The notes below the pieces were generated by a model that was not told the DNA's origin, made no database searches, and was given only the letters and a program-made list of their open reading frames with translations. A stretch of DNA of 35,238 bases from Candidatus Limivivens merdigallinarum (GTDB lineage Bacteria; Bacillota; Clostridia; Lachnospirales; Lachnospiraceae). Within the stretch, counting starts at the first letter, position 1; every line of letters starts with the position of its first letter. The position numbers and the translations under genes were made by a program. The stretch lies in assembly GCA_018713105.1 (NCBI GenBank), contig DVFT01000017.1, positions 1-35,238 of the forward strand, read 5' to 3'. Positions 35,163 through 35,238 of this stretch are shown here, in pieces.

Positions 35163-35238
35163 AGTGGTATCAAAAAAAGCAAACGAAGTTCTGTCCCTGG
35201 GGATTCTGCGCCCAAACCCGCTCTTTCCGGAACAAGGA

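Overview
The window reads as chromosome from a gut-type member of the Clostridia, most likely Lachnospiraceae. The grounds are AGGAGG-type ribosome sites, near-consensus sigma-A promoters, a DUF4250 gene next to clpB, a DUF6062 protein, a Cys-repeat/Ig-like surface protein, a complete V-type ATPase operon and the Firmicute holB-ricT-trmN6-rsmI block. No rRNA, tRNA, CRISPR array or insertion-sequence transposase was recognised. Species cannot be fixed from sequence reading alone.

Layout. 1-1344: a partial unknown gene (-), then a secreted Ig-like plus CHAP/NlpC-like cysteine hydrolase (+). 1320-4162: clpB and a 57-residue DUF4250 gene (-), translationally overlapped and ending in a shared bidirectional terminator. 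4309-6447: a GH42 beta-galactosidase (+) carrying an in-frame repeat insertion. 6454-10057: a Crp/Fnr regulator (+) convergent with a thioredoxin, rhodanese and CoA-disulfide-reductase/rhodanese operon (-). The operon's promoter carries a CRP-like palindrome near -41. 10219-13506: an SGNH hydrolase (+) convergent with a MarR-MATE pair (-). 13507-15810: DUF6062 protein (-), a degenerate nucleotidyltransferase (+) and a frameshifted nitroreductase (-). 15866-20195: a secreted transglutaminase-like surface protein, an Orn/Lys/Arg decarboxylase and a guanylate-kinase-like protein (+). 20201-31051: a nine-gene V-ATPase operon with a GH3 glycosidase as its last gene (-). 31096-34712: holB, ricT, trmN6-like and rsmI (+). 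34713-35238: no convincing gene, but two near-consensus promoters and nested inverted repeats.

How it fits together. The V-ATPase gene order matches the Enterococcus hirae ntp operon up to D, and subunit K keeps all the sodium ligands known from E. hirae NtpK, so a Na+-coupled enzyme is predicted. In Bacillus subtilis the decarboxylase, nucleotide kinase, holB, ricT, trmN-like and rsmI genes sit together. Here the V-ATPase/GH3 block, on the opposite strand, splits that neighbourhood. The thioredoxin, two rhodanese domains and CoA-disulfide reductase suggest a persulfide/CoA-thiol redox module, possibly under the nearby Crp/Fnr regulator.

The least explained items are two repeat families. One has TATAGCAATCCAAG inverted ends: a 160-bp copy, a truncated copy that folds almost end to end, and a minimal hairpin. 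The other is a 36-bp direct repeat with a palindrome, inserted in frame in the GH42 gene.
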